Shown here in pieces: positions 24,693-35,059 of a stretch of DNA of 64,000 nucleotides. Below the pieces are notes generated by a model. It was not told the DNA's origin. It worked only from the letters and a program-made list of their open reading frames with translations, and did no database searches. The stretch lies in assembly GCA_023421395.1 (NCBI GenBank), contig JAEZTL010000055.1, forward strand, positions 30,658 to 94,657, given 5' to 3'. Both the position numbers and the translations under genes were made by a program. The first letter of the stretch is position 1, and each line of letters starts with the position of its first letter. Origin of the DNA: Bacillota bacterium. Lineage in GTDB: Bacteria; Bacillota; Clostridia; Christensenellales; Aristaeellaceae.

Positions 24693-25969
24693 AGCGTGAT
24701 CCTCCTAGAAAGGCTCGTATACAGCGGCTCGCCGGAGAGCTTCCTGTACTGAGAAAGCGAGCGCATCATCAACTGCGAAGCGGTGACGCCCGCCAGGAAG
24801 TTGAGCAGCACGCCGGTGAGAAGCGAGTAGGCGAAGGACAGCATGGCGCCGGAACCCAGTACCATCAGGATGATCGCGACGATCATGACGGTGATATTGC
24901 CGTCAAACACCGATGAGAAGGCGTTCTTGAAGCCCGCTGCGATGGCACCCTGCGTCTTTCTTCCGGCTTTGATCTCCTCGGAGATGCGTTCGCTGATGAT
25001 GATGTTCGCGTCGACGCCCATGCCGATGGACAGGATGATGCCCGCGATACCGGGCAGCGTCACCGTAATCTGCGGGATCGACAGCGCCAGCAGCACGCCG
25101 CTGACCTGGATCAAAAGCGACACACAGGCAACTACGCCGCTCATCTTGTAATAGATAATCAGGAAGATACAGATGAGAAGGAACGCCAGAATGCCCGCCC
25201 ACACCATAACATTCAGCGCGCCGGCGCCCAGCGTCGGGCTGATGGTGGAATAGTTGCGCGCCTCCATCGAGAAGGGCAGTGCGCCGGCCGCGATCTTCTG
25301 CGCCAGGTCGGAGGTCTCCGCCAGCGTGCCGGTACCGGTAATGCGAGCCTGACCATTGGGGATGGCCGACTGCACCGTGGGCGAGGTGATCAGCACTTCG
25401 TCCATATAGATGGAGATGGGCTTGCCGATCATCTTGGCGGTAGCCTCGGCGAAGAGCTTCTTACCCTCGTCGTCAAAGGTCAGCGATACTTCGTAGCCGC
25501 CGGTATCCTGATCCTGCGCCACCACCGATTTGGTCACGTGAGAGCCGTCCACCACCACGTTGCCCTCTGTGTCCCGGAAGGTCAGCTTGGCGGTTTCGCC
25601 CAGCTCGGAGATCGCCTTCTGGGGGTCGAAGTCAGTTTCGCCCGTCTTCCACGGGAAGCGGACGATGATGTCGCCGTTGGTGCGGTCAACCGTCACATCG
25701 CGGTCCAGGATGTTCTTCTGGTCCAGACGGGTTTCAATGACCGCCCGGGCGCTTTCCAGCTCGTCAGCCGTCGGCACACGGTCGAGCCCGACAGGCTCGT
25801 ACACCGCGTCTACACCACCGCGGATGTCAATGCCAAAGCGCATGTCGCCCGCGCCGGGCAGGTCGAACTTGTACTTGTCCACCTGGAAGTGAACGCCGAA
25901 GAACGCGACGAGCGCGATCACCACCGTCACACCCAGCACGATGAAAAACGTACTCTTGTTGACTTTCAT
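24689..25969 (-). CDS. secD: Protein translocase subunit SecD
   Basis: A 426-residue SecD. The first membrane span is followed by the FGIDIRGGVDAVYEP motif (about 45-60). The periplasmic-type P1 loop comes next, then five spans including LPGIAGIILSIGMGVDANIIISERI. Short compared with proteobacterial SecD (about 600), as usual for Bacillota. ATG 25969 is chosen over the ATG at 25975 because GGAGGT is then 6 bases away rather than 1. A weak promoter (TATAAT at 26054-26049, poor -35) lies upstream. No yajC is adjacent. Confidence 0.94.
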   Translation of the reverse strand: MKVNKSTFFIVLGVTVVIALVAFFGVHFQVDKYKFDLPGAGDMRFGIDIRGGVDAVYEPVGLDRVPTADELESARAVIETRLDQKNILDRDVTVDRTNGDIIVRFPWKTGETDFDPQKAISELGETAKLTFRDTEGNVVVDGSHVTKSVVAQDQDTGGYEVSLTFDDEGKKLFAEATAKMIGKPISIYMDEVLITSPTVQSAIPNGQARITGTGTLAETSDLAQKIAAGALPFSMEARNYSTISPTLGAGALNVMVWAGILAFLLICIFLIIYYKMSGVVACVSLLIQVSGVLLALSIPQITVTLPGIAGIILSIGMGVDANIIISERISEEIKAGRKTQGAIAAGFKNAFSSVFDGNITVMIVAIILMVLGSGAMLSFAYSLLTGVLLNFLAGVTASQLMMRSLSQYRKLSGEPLYTSLSRRITL

Positions 25970-25975
25970 CCCCAT

Positions 25976-26348
25976 ACCTCCACGCGCCCGCCGCGGCGGG
26001 CAGTTTCCCTGGCGTTCGGAGCCTCCGCCTTCCGATCACACGGGGACGATTATACCACATTTGCCTCCGATTCGCCATAAAGAAGATGACAAGATTCAAC
26101 GCTTCGTTGCGGATAAAACCTGCCCTGACATATTTCGTCCGAGCAGGCGCCGGACCGTTGCCCGAAGCCGGTACGGTTTTTGCGGCGGGAAGCGATTCGG
26201 CCGAACGCTCACCCTCGCCACTGCTCGCGCTAAACGCCCAATGCGCCAAACCCACACCCGGGTTTGATTATAAGCTGAGAAGGCACCTGCCCTCTCGGCG
26301 CTCATCAAACCTGCCGACCGCCGACGCGTATCTCGTTCGCGCGTCCGC
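25976..26348. other. Intergenic region with no gene
   Basis: About 370 bases between the secD start and the end of the KdpE-like gene. It holds a TATAAT (minus, 26054-26049) probably serving secDF with a weak -35 (TGGCGA at 17 bases). No reading frame here has family resemblance, and no clear terminator for the kdpE-like gene was found. Confidence 0.5.
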
Positions 26349-27038
26349 TCAGAATTCGTTCATCCGATAGCCCACGCCGATTTCAGTGATGATGTAGCGG
26401 GGCGTTGCGGGGTTCTTTTCCAGTTTCCGTCGAATGTTGGCCATGTTGACGCGCAGGATCTGGTTGTCTCCCAGCACGTTGGGGCCCCAGACCTCGGCAA
26501 TCAATGTATCGTAGGTCAGCACGCGCCCCGCGTTTTTTGCCAGCACCGTCACGATGCGAAACTCGTTTTGCGTCAAATGCGCTTCCTGCCCGTCCAGGAA
26601 CACGCGGCGGCGGAAGAAGTCCACCGTCAGCCCCCCGCAAGCGAATGACTCCTCTTGGATCGAAGCGGACTGCGCATGCCGGAGTTCCGTGCGGATGCGG
26701 GCCAGGAGCTCCGAGGTGCCGAAGGGCTTGGTCATATAGTCGTCCGCGCCCAGATCCAGCGCCTGCACCTTGTCGCGCTCCTGATCCCGGGCCGACACCA
26801 CCAGGATCGGAATCTTCGACCACTCGCGCACCGACTTGATCACGGTCATGCCGTCCATGTCCGGAAGGCCCAGGTCCAGGATCATCAAATCCGGCAGGTG
26901 GGATGGGAGCATCGCCAGCGCCTGCGCGGCGTCAGAAGCTTCGATTACGCGATACCCGTTGGCCTGCAGCACCGTGCGCATGAAGCTGAGTATATTGTGC
27001 TCGTCCTCGACGATCAGCACGCATGGTTTATTGTCCAT
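26349..27038 (-). CDS. KdpE-like response regulator (OmpR family)
   Basis: A 229-residue OmpR/PhoB-type regulator. Receiver domain: VLIVEDE, phospho-Asp in LMILDLGLPDMDG, VVSARD, and Lys in DYMTKPFG. C-terminal winged helix with LTQNEFRIVTVLAKNAGRVLT and the recognition region near ILRVNMANIRRKLE. Among OmpR regulators the pattern is closest to KdpE. ATG 27038 has a GGAGGCGG site and overlaps the kinase end by 11 bases. The kdpFABC potassium pump genes are not in the window, so the target is unknown. Confidence 0.85.
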   Translation of the reverse strand: MDNKPCVLIVEDEHNILSFMRTVLQANGYRVIEASDAAQALAMLPSHLPDLMILDLGLPDMDGMTVIKSVREWSKIPILVVSARDQERDKVQALDLGADDYMTKPFGTSELLARIRTELRHAQSASIQEESFACGGLTVDFFRRRVFLDGQEAHLTQNEFRIVTVLAKNAGRVLTYDTLIAEVWGPNVLGDNQILRVNMANIRRKLEKNPATPRYIITEIGVGYRMNEF

Positions 27039-28107
27039 CGGCCGCCTCCTCCAGTGGAAGGGTGAAGCGAAACAACGCGCCGCTCGGGCGCACGTTCCTG
27101 GCCTCCATGGCGCCGCCGTGGGCCTGGATGATGGAAAGACACACGGAGAGCCCAATGCCCATATTGCGGCTGTTATCGCTGGATGAACGCTCCACGCGCC
27201 CCATGTATCCGTCGAAGAGGTGCTGCGCATCCGCCTTCTGGATGCCGCATCCGTCGTCCCGGACTTCCAGCACCGCTTCGCTGCCAGCGCGCAGGACTTT
27301 CAGCGAAATGTGTCCGGCCTTCCCGTGCAGCACCGCGTTTTCCAGGAGGTTGAACAGCACCTGCTCAATCAGAAGCGCATCCATTGGTGCCATGAGCAGC
27401 TCCTCGGGTGCGCTCACCTCGATTTGGCGGTCCGGGTAGTGTTTCTGGAATTTTTGAACCGCCTCGGCAACCACTTCCTCGATGGCCTCGCTTCGCTTGA
27501 CAATCTGCGCGGCGCCTTCGACCTTGGTGATCAGCAGCAGGTTTTCCACCATGCGGATCAGCCATTCCGCATCCTCGCTGATCCCCCTGACCAGTTCCTG
27601 CCGCCGCTCGGGCGTGAGCGCATCGCCGCTGTCCAGAATGGCGGAACTGGCCCCCAGGATGGAGGTGAGCGGGGTTCTGAGGTCATGGGACACCGCTCGC
27701 AGCAGGTTGCCCCGCACGCGTTCCCGCTCCGCCTCAGCGTAGGCTCCCTCCTGTTCCCGGATCTGCTGGGTCATGCGGCTGGTCAAAAGCGCCACCGCCA
27801 GCATACAGGCGAACATCACAAGGTCGCCGTACAGAAAGTCGAATTCAAAATAAGGCTGGCGGTAGTTGTAGCTGATCCACAGGATGCTGCCCACCGACGC
27901 CGCCGCGCTGTATAAGTAGCCCGTGGTAAAGCGCGCGGTGACCAGCACCGCCGCCAGAAAGATCATCGGCATATACACGCCGCCATCCCGAACCAGGCGC
28001 AGCGGGAGACAGGCCGCCACCGCGCCGGCCATCGTCAGAAGAAAAATCAGCGCGTCGGACATTGCCCGGCGCGGCGTATACCCATTCACGCGCATCACCC
28101 GGATCAT
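27028..28107 (-). CDS. Sensor histidine kinase, KdpD C-terminal-like with DUF4118-type membrane domain
   Basis: A 359-residue kinase. Four predicted membrane spans at about 20-115 resemble the KdpD DUF4118 domain (SDALIFLLTMAGAVAACLP onward). Then come a dimerisation/H-box with phospho-His (AVSHDLRTPLTS, about residue 150), an N-box NLLENAVLHG, G1 DDGCGI and G2 MGIGLSV. The large N-terminal KdpD sensor/USP domains of classical KdpD are missing, so it is a short form. ATG 28107 is chosen (GAGGGG upstream), with ATG 28095 as an alternative. Overlaps the regulator gene, giving a coupled two-component pair. Confidence 0.82.
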   Translation of the reverse strand: MIRVMRVNGYTPRRAMSDALIFLLTMAGAVAACLPLRLVRDGGVYMPMIFLAAVLVTARFTTGYLYSAAASVGSILWISYNYRQPYFEFDFLYGDLVMFACMLAVALLTSRMTQQIREQEGAYAEAERERVRGNLLRAVSHDLRTPLTSILGASSAILDSGDALTPERRQELVRGISEDAEWLIRMVENLLLITKVEGAAQIVKRSEAIEEVVAEAVQKFQKHYPDRQIEVSAPEELLMAPMDALLIEQVLFNLLENAVLHGKAGHISLKVLRAGSEAVLEVRDDGCGIQKADAQHLFDGYMGRVERSSSDNSRNMGIGLSVCLSIIQAHGGAMEARNVRPSGALFRFTLPLEEAADGQ

Positions 28108-28147
28108 TGTAGCATAAACCCGCCCCTCCAACAAGCGGCCGGTCCGC

Positions 28148-28504
28148 TCAGAGGCCCGCCGCCAAGCGCTCCTTCTTCGTGAGCGCGGAGCGCACCAAAT
28201 TGTAGGATTTTTGCGCCAACTCGCGCAGAAGATCATCCGGCACCTCGCCGTCCATCCGGATGGAATTCCAATGCCGCTTGTTCATATAGTAACCCGGCGC
28301 GATGTCCGGGTACTGACCGCGCAGGAATTCCCCCTCGAACGGCTCAAGCTTCAAAGAGACCACCTGCCTGCCTTCCCCGTCCGCCAGCATGGCGGCAAAC
28401 ATCTTGCCGCCTACCATGTACCGGACCCACTGCCACTCAGCCTTGAAGTCCCGCGCCGCGCCGGGAAGGCTCAGGAGAAACCCGTCCAGCCATTCGTACC
28501 GCAT
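28148..28504 (-). CDS. MmcQ/YjbR family protein
   Basis: 118 residues of the MmcQ/YjbR (CyaY-like fold) family: WQWVRYMVGGKMFA at about 20-35, VSLKLEP, then PGYYMNKRHWNSIRM and the C-terminal YNLVRSAL. These single-domain DNA-binding-like proteins have no settled function. ATG 28504 has an ideal GGAGG site, so the longer upstream frame is rejected. It sits between the sugar importer terminator and the kinase gene, probably as an independent gene. Confidence 0.88.
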   Translation of the reverse strand: MRYEWLDGFLLSLPGAARDFKAEWQWVRYMVGGKMFAAMLADGEGRQVVSLKLEPFEGEFLRGQYPDIAPGYYMNKRHWNSIRMDGEVPDDLLRELAQKSYNLVRSALTKKERLAAGL

Positions 28505-28532
28505 ATCGCAACCTCCCCACTTCATCATACCA

Positions 28533-28564
28533 CAAAAGCCCGGCGATTTACGCCGGGCTTTTGA
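28533..28564 (-). terminator. Terminator of the sugar ABC importer operon
   Basis: AAAAGCCCGGCG paired with CGCCGGGCTTTT around an ATTTA loop, 11 bases after the end of the last permease gene. T-rich on both sides, so it could act in both directions. Confidence 0.88.
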
Positions 28565-28574
28565 AAAACGCGCG

Positions 28575-29624
28575 CTAGACGGCTTTTTTTCTGGATGTGT
28601 AGGTGACCACGACGCGCTGGATAACGATAAAGATCAGCAGCAGTACGCCCGTAGCGATCTTGCCCCACCAGGAGGACAGGTTTCCCGCGAAGGTGATCAG
28701 CGCGGGAATCGTAGCCTTGAGCATCACGCCGAACATCGTCCCGATCATGTAGCCCACGCCGCCGGTCAGCATGACGCCGCCGATGACCGCGGCGCTGATC
28801 ACATCCAGCTCTCCGCCGGAAAGCGCCAGGTTCCAACCTGATTTTACGTAGAGCACGTACACCACGCCCGCCAGCGCCGAGCAGAAGCCGTTGAATGCGT
28901 ACACGAAAATCTTGGTCTTTCCCACCGGCAGGCCCATCAGCCTGGCTGACTGCTCGTTGCCGCCGATGGCGTAGATGTTGCGGCCGATGCGCGTCTTCTG
29001 CAGGATGATCGTGCCGACGATGATCATCGCGATGAAGATGAGCACGCTGAGGTTGATGTAGGCTACCGGCTTGAATTTGACCCATTCGCCGTCCTGCAGG
29101 CGCATGATGTACCACTTGAGTCCGGCCAGATAGTCGATCGTCGGGTTGTCGATTGAGATGGATTCGCGGCTGATCAGCGCGCAAACGCCCCGGGCCAAAA
29201 ACATGCCTGTCAGCGTGGTGATAAAGGGCGGAACGTTCAGGAAGTGGATCGCCGCACCCATGACAAGGCCGAGAGCCGTGCCCACCGCCAGTGCAAACAG
29301 GATGCACACCCAGGGGTCCAGGCCCAATACCGAGACGCCGTAGGCGATGAACATGCCCGTCAGCGACGCCACCGCGGCCACGGACAGGTCGATGCCGCCG
29401 GTGATCAGCACCATCGTCATGCCCACCGCCGACACGCCCACATAGGCGTTGTCGGAGAACATGAGGGTCAGCGTTCGAAGGGTGGTAAAGCCCTTGTCTC
29501 CGTACATCAGCGCACCGAAGAGGTAGATGACCAGAAATACGCCCAGCGTCGCGAATACCATGATGTACTTGGGGTTGAAAAGCCGCGTCAGCGCGCTCTG
29601 GCGCCTCGTTTCCGCCTTAAGCAC
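28575..29624 (-). CDS. yjfF: Sugar ABC transporter permease (YjfF-like)
   Basis: A 349-residue permease of the RbsC/YjfF family (BPD_transp_2) with 8-10 hydrophobic spans. Family motifs include GMTMVLITGGIDLSVAAV (about 60-77), PPFITTLTGMFLARG, and GRNIYAIGGNEQSARLMGL with the conserved EAA-like coupling region. It forms the channel with the YtfT-like permease. GTG 29624 is chosen because a GGGAGG site is 8 bases upstream; the longer TTG frame lacks one. It overlaps the ytfT-like gene by 8 bases. Last gene of the importer operon. Confidence 0.88.
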   Translation of the reverse strand: MLKAETRRQSALTRLFNPKYIMVFATLGVFLVIYLFGALMYGDKGFTTLRTLTLMFSDNAYVGVSAVGMTMVLITGGIDLSVAAVASLTGMFIAYGVSVLGLDPWVCILFALAVGTALGLVMGAAIHFLNVPPFITTLTGMFLARGVCALISRESISIDNPTIDYLAGLKWYIMRLQDGEWVKFKPVAYINLSVLIFIAMIIVGTIILQKTRIGRNIYAIGGNEQSARLMGLPVGKTKIFVYAFNGFCSALAGVVYVLYVKSGWNLALSGGELDVISAAVIGGVMLTGGVGYMIGTMFGVMLKATIPALITFAGNLSSWWGKIATGVLLLIFIVIQRVVVTYTSRKKAV

Positions 29625-30686
29625 GGACAGCACCTCCCGTCGCCGCCGCGCGGCTGCGTTTGCGGGACGCAAAGAGCTTGCGCACCGGTTCGGACTGAAG
29701 CACGATGACCACCGCGATGATCATCGCCTCAAAGGCCATGATCGCCTCGGAAACCACGCCGAAGAAATAGACCAGCGTGACGATCGTCTGGATGATCAGG
29801 GAGCCGATCACCGTGCCCGTCAGGCTGAACTTGCCGCCGGACATGCTGGTGCCGCCGATGACCACCGCCAGAATTGCGTTCATTTCGTTGTTGATGCCAG
29901 CGTTGTTGGAATCGCAGGAGGAGATACGGCTGGAGTAGATCAGCCCCGAAATGCCCGAAAGGAAACCGGTGATCATGAAAGCGATCAGGATGATCCGGCT
30001 GGACTGAAGACCGGACACGCGGCTGGCGCTGGGGTTGACGCCAACCGACTCCACAAACATGCCGTAGGATGTCTTGCGCGTAAAGAGCGCCACGCAGAGA
30101 ATCACCACCGCGGTGATGATGATCGGCATGGGCAGCTTCAGGAAATAGCCCTGCGCGATCTGCTGAAACGGCGTGTACATCGTGGTAAACTGCTTGCCGT
30201 TGGTGGTGATCTGGGCGATGCCGCGCCCAGCCACCATCAAAATCAGCGTCGCGATGATCGGCTGCATGCCAAGCTTCGAAATGAGCAAACCGTTGAACGC
30301 GCCCATCAGTGTGCAGACAGCCAGCGGCACCAAAATGACGAGGATGTAGGGCATGACGGTGTAGTCGCCGGGCGTAGGGTATTCCAACACGTCCCAGCGC
30401 AGGAATTTCAGCGCCATCGCACCCGAAACCGCCACCAGCGCACCCACGGACAGGTCGGTGCCCCCCAGCGCGATGACCAGCGTCATGCCCATGGCTATGA
30501 TGGTGATCTCCGCGGAGCGGTTCAGAATGTCGATCGGAACGCCGTAAAACATGCCGGTGGACGGATTGATGACGACTTTCAGGAAGTCGGGCCGGAGGAT
30601 CACGCTGACCAGCAGGATGGCCAGTTCCGCGACGACCGCCCAGAAAATTTTGGAGCGGACGATGGCCTCCCATTCAAATTTGCGCT

Positions 30687-30690
<4 letters not shown>
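29617..30690 (-). CDS. ytfT: Sugar ABC transporter permease (YtfT-like)
   Basis: A 357-residue RbsC-family permease. It has GMTLVIALGGTDLSVGAL (about 67-84), QPIIATLILMVAGRG, and the coupling region GMFVESVGVNPSASRVSGL, where most family members have YAIGGNEEAARLSG. The order binding protein, ATPase, this permease, second permease is the same as in E. coli ytfQRT-yjfF, an importer of furanose forms of sugars. ATG overlaps the ATPase stop by 4 bases. Confidence 0.9.
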
Positions 30691-32198
<1,508 letters not shown>

Positions 32199-32245
32199 AA
32201 TATCATCCCCTCAATCACAATGCGTCGACGTATCGATATAGTAAG

Positions 32246-32276
32246 GACGGATGAGGGCGGCCGGCCCTCATCCGTC
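32246..32276 (-). terminator. Hairpin between binding-protein and ATPase genes
   Basis: GACGGATGAGGGC pairs perfectly with GCCCTCATCCGTC around a 5-base loop, without a long T-run. Such hairpins after the first gene commonly protect the binding-protein message and lower downstream expression. That role is inferred. Confidence 0.7.
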
Positions 32277-32307
32277 TTGGCTCATTCACATAAGCCGGCA
32301 ATAGGCA

Positions 32308-33303
32308 TTAGTACTTGCGATCGGCGATGACGTCCGCGGCCTTGATGGAGGTCTTGGTGCCGTCCGCGGTGTAAGCGATGCCACCGTCGGCGTCATAGGC
32401 GAACTCTTCGGGGTGCAGGACTTCGCGGCCGAAGGTCTTGCCATCCTCCAGGTCCTTGATGGCCTGGACGACGAACGGAGAGTAGAGCGGCGTGCACTCG
32501 ATGGTGGCGTTCATGTCGCCCGCAACGATCGCGTCGAACGCGGCCTTCACGGAGTCGCAGCCCACCACGATGATGTCTTTGCCCGGCACCTTGCCGGCGG
32601 CCTTGATGGCGGCGATGGCGCCAAGGCCCATATCGTCGTTCTCAGCGAACAGCAGGTCGATGTCCGGCTGGGACTTCAGGAAGCTCTCCATGACGGCCTG
32701 GCCTTCGGCGCGGGTGAAGTTGCCGGTCTGGGAAGCAACGATCTTGATGTTCGGGAAGTTCGCAAGCGCTTCGTTGATGCCGTTGGTGCGCTCGGTGGCG
32801 GCGGTGGCGCCGGTGGTGCCTTCGAGGACGACGGCGTTGATCTCTTCATCGCCGCGGCCGACGCTCTTCATGTAGTTGCCGGCCCAGAAGCCCATCCGGC
32901 GGCCTTCCTCGGTGAAGTCACCGCCGAAGGCGGCGGCGTACTCGATGTCATCCGCGCAGTCCGGCATGCGGTCGATCAGGATCAGCGGGATCTCGGCCTC
33001 GTTGACTTCCTTGAGGACCTCATCCCAACCGGTGGTCACGACGCCGGTAAAGAGGATGTAATCGACGCCCTGAGAGATGAAGTTACGCAGCGCCTTGATC
33101 TGGTTCTCCTGCTTCTGCTGGGCGTCGTCGTACACCAGGTCCCAGCCCTCGGCCTTGATGGCGTTGCACAGGTCGTCGGTGTTGGCGGTACGCCAGTCGG
33201 ATTCCTGACCGATCTGCGAGAACGCGACCGTCAGCGCAGAAGCGCTCGCGCCAACGCCCAGCACCAGCGCCATTGCCAGTACCAGAGCAACCAGTTTCTT
33301 CAT
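32308..33303 (-). CDS. ytfQ: Sugar ABC transporter substrate-binding protein (YtfQ-like)
   Basis: A 331-residue type I periplasmic binding protein. It follows YtfQ closely: TVAFSQIGQESDWR, AQQKQENQIKALRNF, VVTTGWDEVLKE, IDRMPD, then TGNFTRAEGQAVMESF and ENDDMGLGA. YtfQ binds galactofuranose, so a furanose or related hexose is the likely ligand. The signal peptide (1-23) ends in ASASA and there is no lipobox Cys, which is odd for a single-membrane cell. ATG 33303 has a GGAGGGA site. Highly coding-biased; probably strongly expressed. Confidence 0.92.
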   Translation of the reverse strand: MKKLVALVLAMALVLGVGASASALTVAFSQIGQESDWRTANTDDLCNAIKAEGWDLVYDDAQQKQENQIKALRNFISQGVDYILFTGVVTTGWDEVLKEVNEAEIPLILIDRMPDCADDIEYAAAFGGDFTEEGRRMGFWAGNYMKSVGRGDEEINAVVLEGTTGATAATERTNGINEALANFPNIKIVASQTGNFTRAEGQAVMESFLKSQPDIDLLFAENDDMGLGAIAAIKAAGKVPGKDIIVVGCDSVKAAFDAIVAGDMNATIECTPLYSPFVVQAIKDLEDGKTFGREVLHPEEFAYDADGGIAYTADGTKTSIKAADVIADRKY

Positions 33304-33378
33304 AAGAGTCGTCCCTCCATTTTTAAATGTGAGCGGTCGACCGCCCTTATAAAGATCGTAGCACACTTAACATGGACG

Positions 33379-33396
33379 GGAAACAGGCTGGTTTCC
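33379..33396. promoter_or_regulatory. Inverted repeat upstream of the sugar importer, possible operator
   Basis: GGAAAC, six bases, GTTTCC, located 76 bases upstream of the YtfQ-like start, in the gap after the AraC-type regulator gene. It could be an operator or activator site for the importer. The same half-sites occur fused as GGAAACGTTTCC at 53149. Confidence 0.45.
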
Positions 33397-33484
33397 GTGG
33401 ATTTGTCAAAAATATTCTGACGTTCCACCGCCCTCTTGCCATTCGGTCAATATCTTCCGGCAAAAAGTCGGAATTTTATGATTC

Positions 33485-35059
33485 TCACCTTTTGCACGAA
33501 TTCCGGTAGTCTCTTGGGTTCATACCGACGTTTTTCTTAAATAAATAACTGAAATAGTGGGGGTCGTTGTAGCCGATCGCCACGGATACCTCGCTGGAGC
33601 GCATGTCGGTGCTTTTGAGCAATTCCCGCGCCTTCTTCATGCGCAGCGCCGTCAGGTATTCGATGAAGGTCACGCCCATCTCCTGAGAGAACACAGTGCA
33701 GAAGTGGTTGTTTGACAGCGCCACATGCTTGGCCACGTCGCTGAGCGTCATATCCGGGTTCATGTAATGCTGATCGATGTAGGCGCAGGCGCTGCGGATT
33801 ACCGAGCCGTAACGGGACATGGTCTGGCTGTCCCGGAACTGGATCGCCTTGAGCAGGATGTTTCGGGCGGAATCCACCATGTCCTCCTGACCGGAGAAGG
33901 TCTTCAGCGCGCCAGCCTGCTGCTGTACGGCTTCCGGAATGATCTCCACCGGGTCGCCGCCGTTTTCGCGGATGACGCGCATGGCGGCCAGCAGGATGTC
34001 CACGTACAGGTAGTTGGCCATGATGACGGACTGCCGCGCGACGGTACCGATGGAGTCGAAGTGCGCCTTCAGGGTCTCCTCTGCCTCCTGGCTGGAGGCG
34101 TAGCGCAGCTTTTCAAAAAGGGGCACGACATCCAGCCCCATGAGCCTTGCGCCCACCTGCATGCCCAGGTCCACCGTATCCATGATGCGCGTGCCGTCGA
34201 ACTTGCCCGCCATACCCCTCAGCACGCTCTGGGCCGACGCGTAGGAGCTCGCCACGCCGTCGATTCCCTCCGCCGGGGCGCCGATGGCTACCCGGAGGGT
34301 CACCCCCACCGAGCGCTCCACCTCGTACTTGACCGCCTGTGCGAAGGCGAAGGCCCGCTCTTCCAGATCTTCGGCGCTGTCGCCCAGCACGATCACCGCG
34401 ATGCGCCCGCCCGTTTCGCACAGGTTGACCGCACCGCCGGAGCCCTCCGCCAACCGCTGAGCGTGGGCCCGCACCAGCAGCGTGTCGTCCTCTTCGCCGG
34501 TGGCGATCAGCATCACCCGGTACCACCGGGCCAGCAGATTGACGCGCAGCTTCCGCGCCTGCTCCAGCACCGCGTCGCCCGCCGCGCCGGAAAGAAGCTC
34601 CAGCAGCAGCTTTTCCTGCATGAAACGGCTGGAGGAGTCCAACTGCCTGCGCATGGCCTCGTAGTCCGCCTGCTGGCGGCGCTCCTCGTCAATCGAGGCG
34701 GCGATGCGCCGGAGCACCTCGCCCAGTTCGTGGGCGGAGACAGGCTTGAGGAGGTACTCCTTGACGCCCAGCGAAATGGCCTCCTTGGCGTAAGAGAAGT
34801 CGTCGTAGCCCGATAAGATCACGATGTGAATCCAAGGCATGGTTCGCACGATTTTGCGGCACAGCATGAGCCCGTCCATAAAGGGCATCTTGATGTCGGT
34901 AATCAGGATGTCGGGCTTGATGTCCTGCAGCATGGAAAGCGCGATCTCGCCGTCGGGCGCCTCTCCGGCCAGCAGGAAGCCGCTCTCCTCCCAGGGGAAG
35001 TTGTTGCGGAGTCCTTCCCGGATGACGATCTCGTCGTCCACCACGAACACCTTATGCAT
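33485..35059 (-). CDS. AraC-type response regulator of the sugar-sensing system
   Basis: A 524-residue regulator of the YesN type. N-terminal receiver (VFVVDDE, phospho-Asp in ILITDIKMPFMDG near 55, SGYDDF, Lys in YLLKPVS), a long middle region of about 280 residues, and a C-terminal pair of AraC helix-turn-helix motifs (LSDVAKHVALSNNHFC and VSVAIGYNDPHYFSYLFKK). It should activate the importer immediately downstream. ATG 35059 has GGGAGG 6 bases away; the ATG at 35065 abuts the site. Overlaps the kinase gene by 8 bases. Confidence 0.9.
   Translation of the reverse strand: MHKVFVVDDEIVIREGLRNNFPWEESGFLLAGEAPDGEIALSMLQDIKPDILITDIKMPFMDGLMLCRKIVRTMPWIHIVILSGYDDFSYAKEAISLGVKEYLLKPVSAHELGEVLRRIAASIDEERRQQADYEAMRRQLDSSSRFMQEKLLLELLSGAAGDAVLEQARKLRVNLLARWYRVMLIATGEEDDTLLVRAHAQRLAEGSGGAVNLCETGGRIAVIVLGDSAEDLEERAFAFAQAVKYEVERSVGVTLRVAIGAPAEGIDGVASSYASAQSVLRGMAGKFDGTRIMDTVDLGMQVGARLMGLDVVPLFEKLRYASSQEAEETLKAHFDSIGTVARQSVIMANYLYVDILLAAMRVIRENGGDPVEIIPEAVQQQAGALKTFSGQEDMVDSARNILLKAIQFRDSQTMSRYGSVIRSACAYIDQHYMNPDMTLSDVAKHVALSNNHFCTVFSQEMGVTFIEYLTALRMKKARELLKSTDMRSSEVSVAIGYNDPHYFSYLFKKNVGMNPRDYRNSCKR

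Noticed and set aside
26349..27230. Longer KdpE-like protein starting at 27230
   Set aside because: The extra 64 residues overlap the kinase gene and look like frame noise. The ATG at 27038 has a proper ribosome site and the receiver N terminus.
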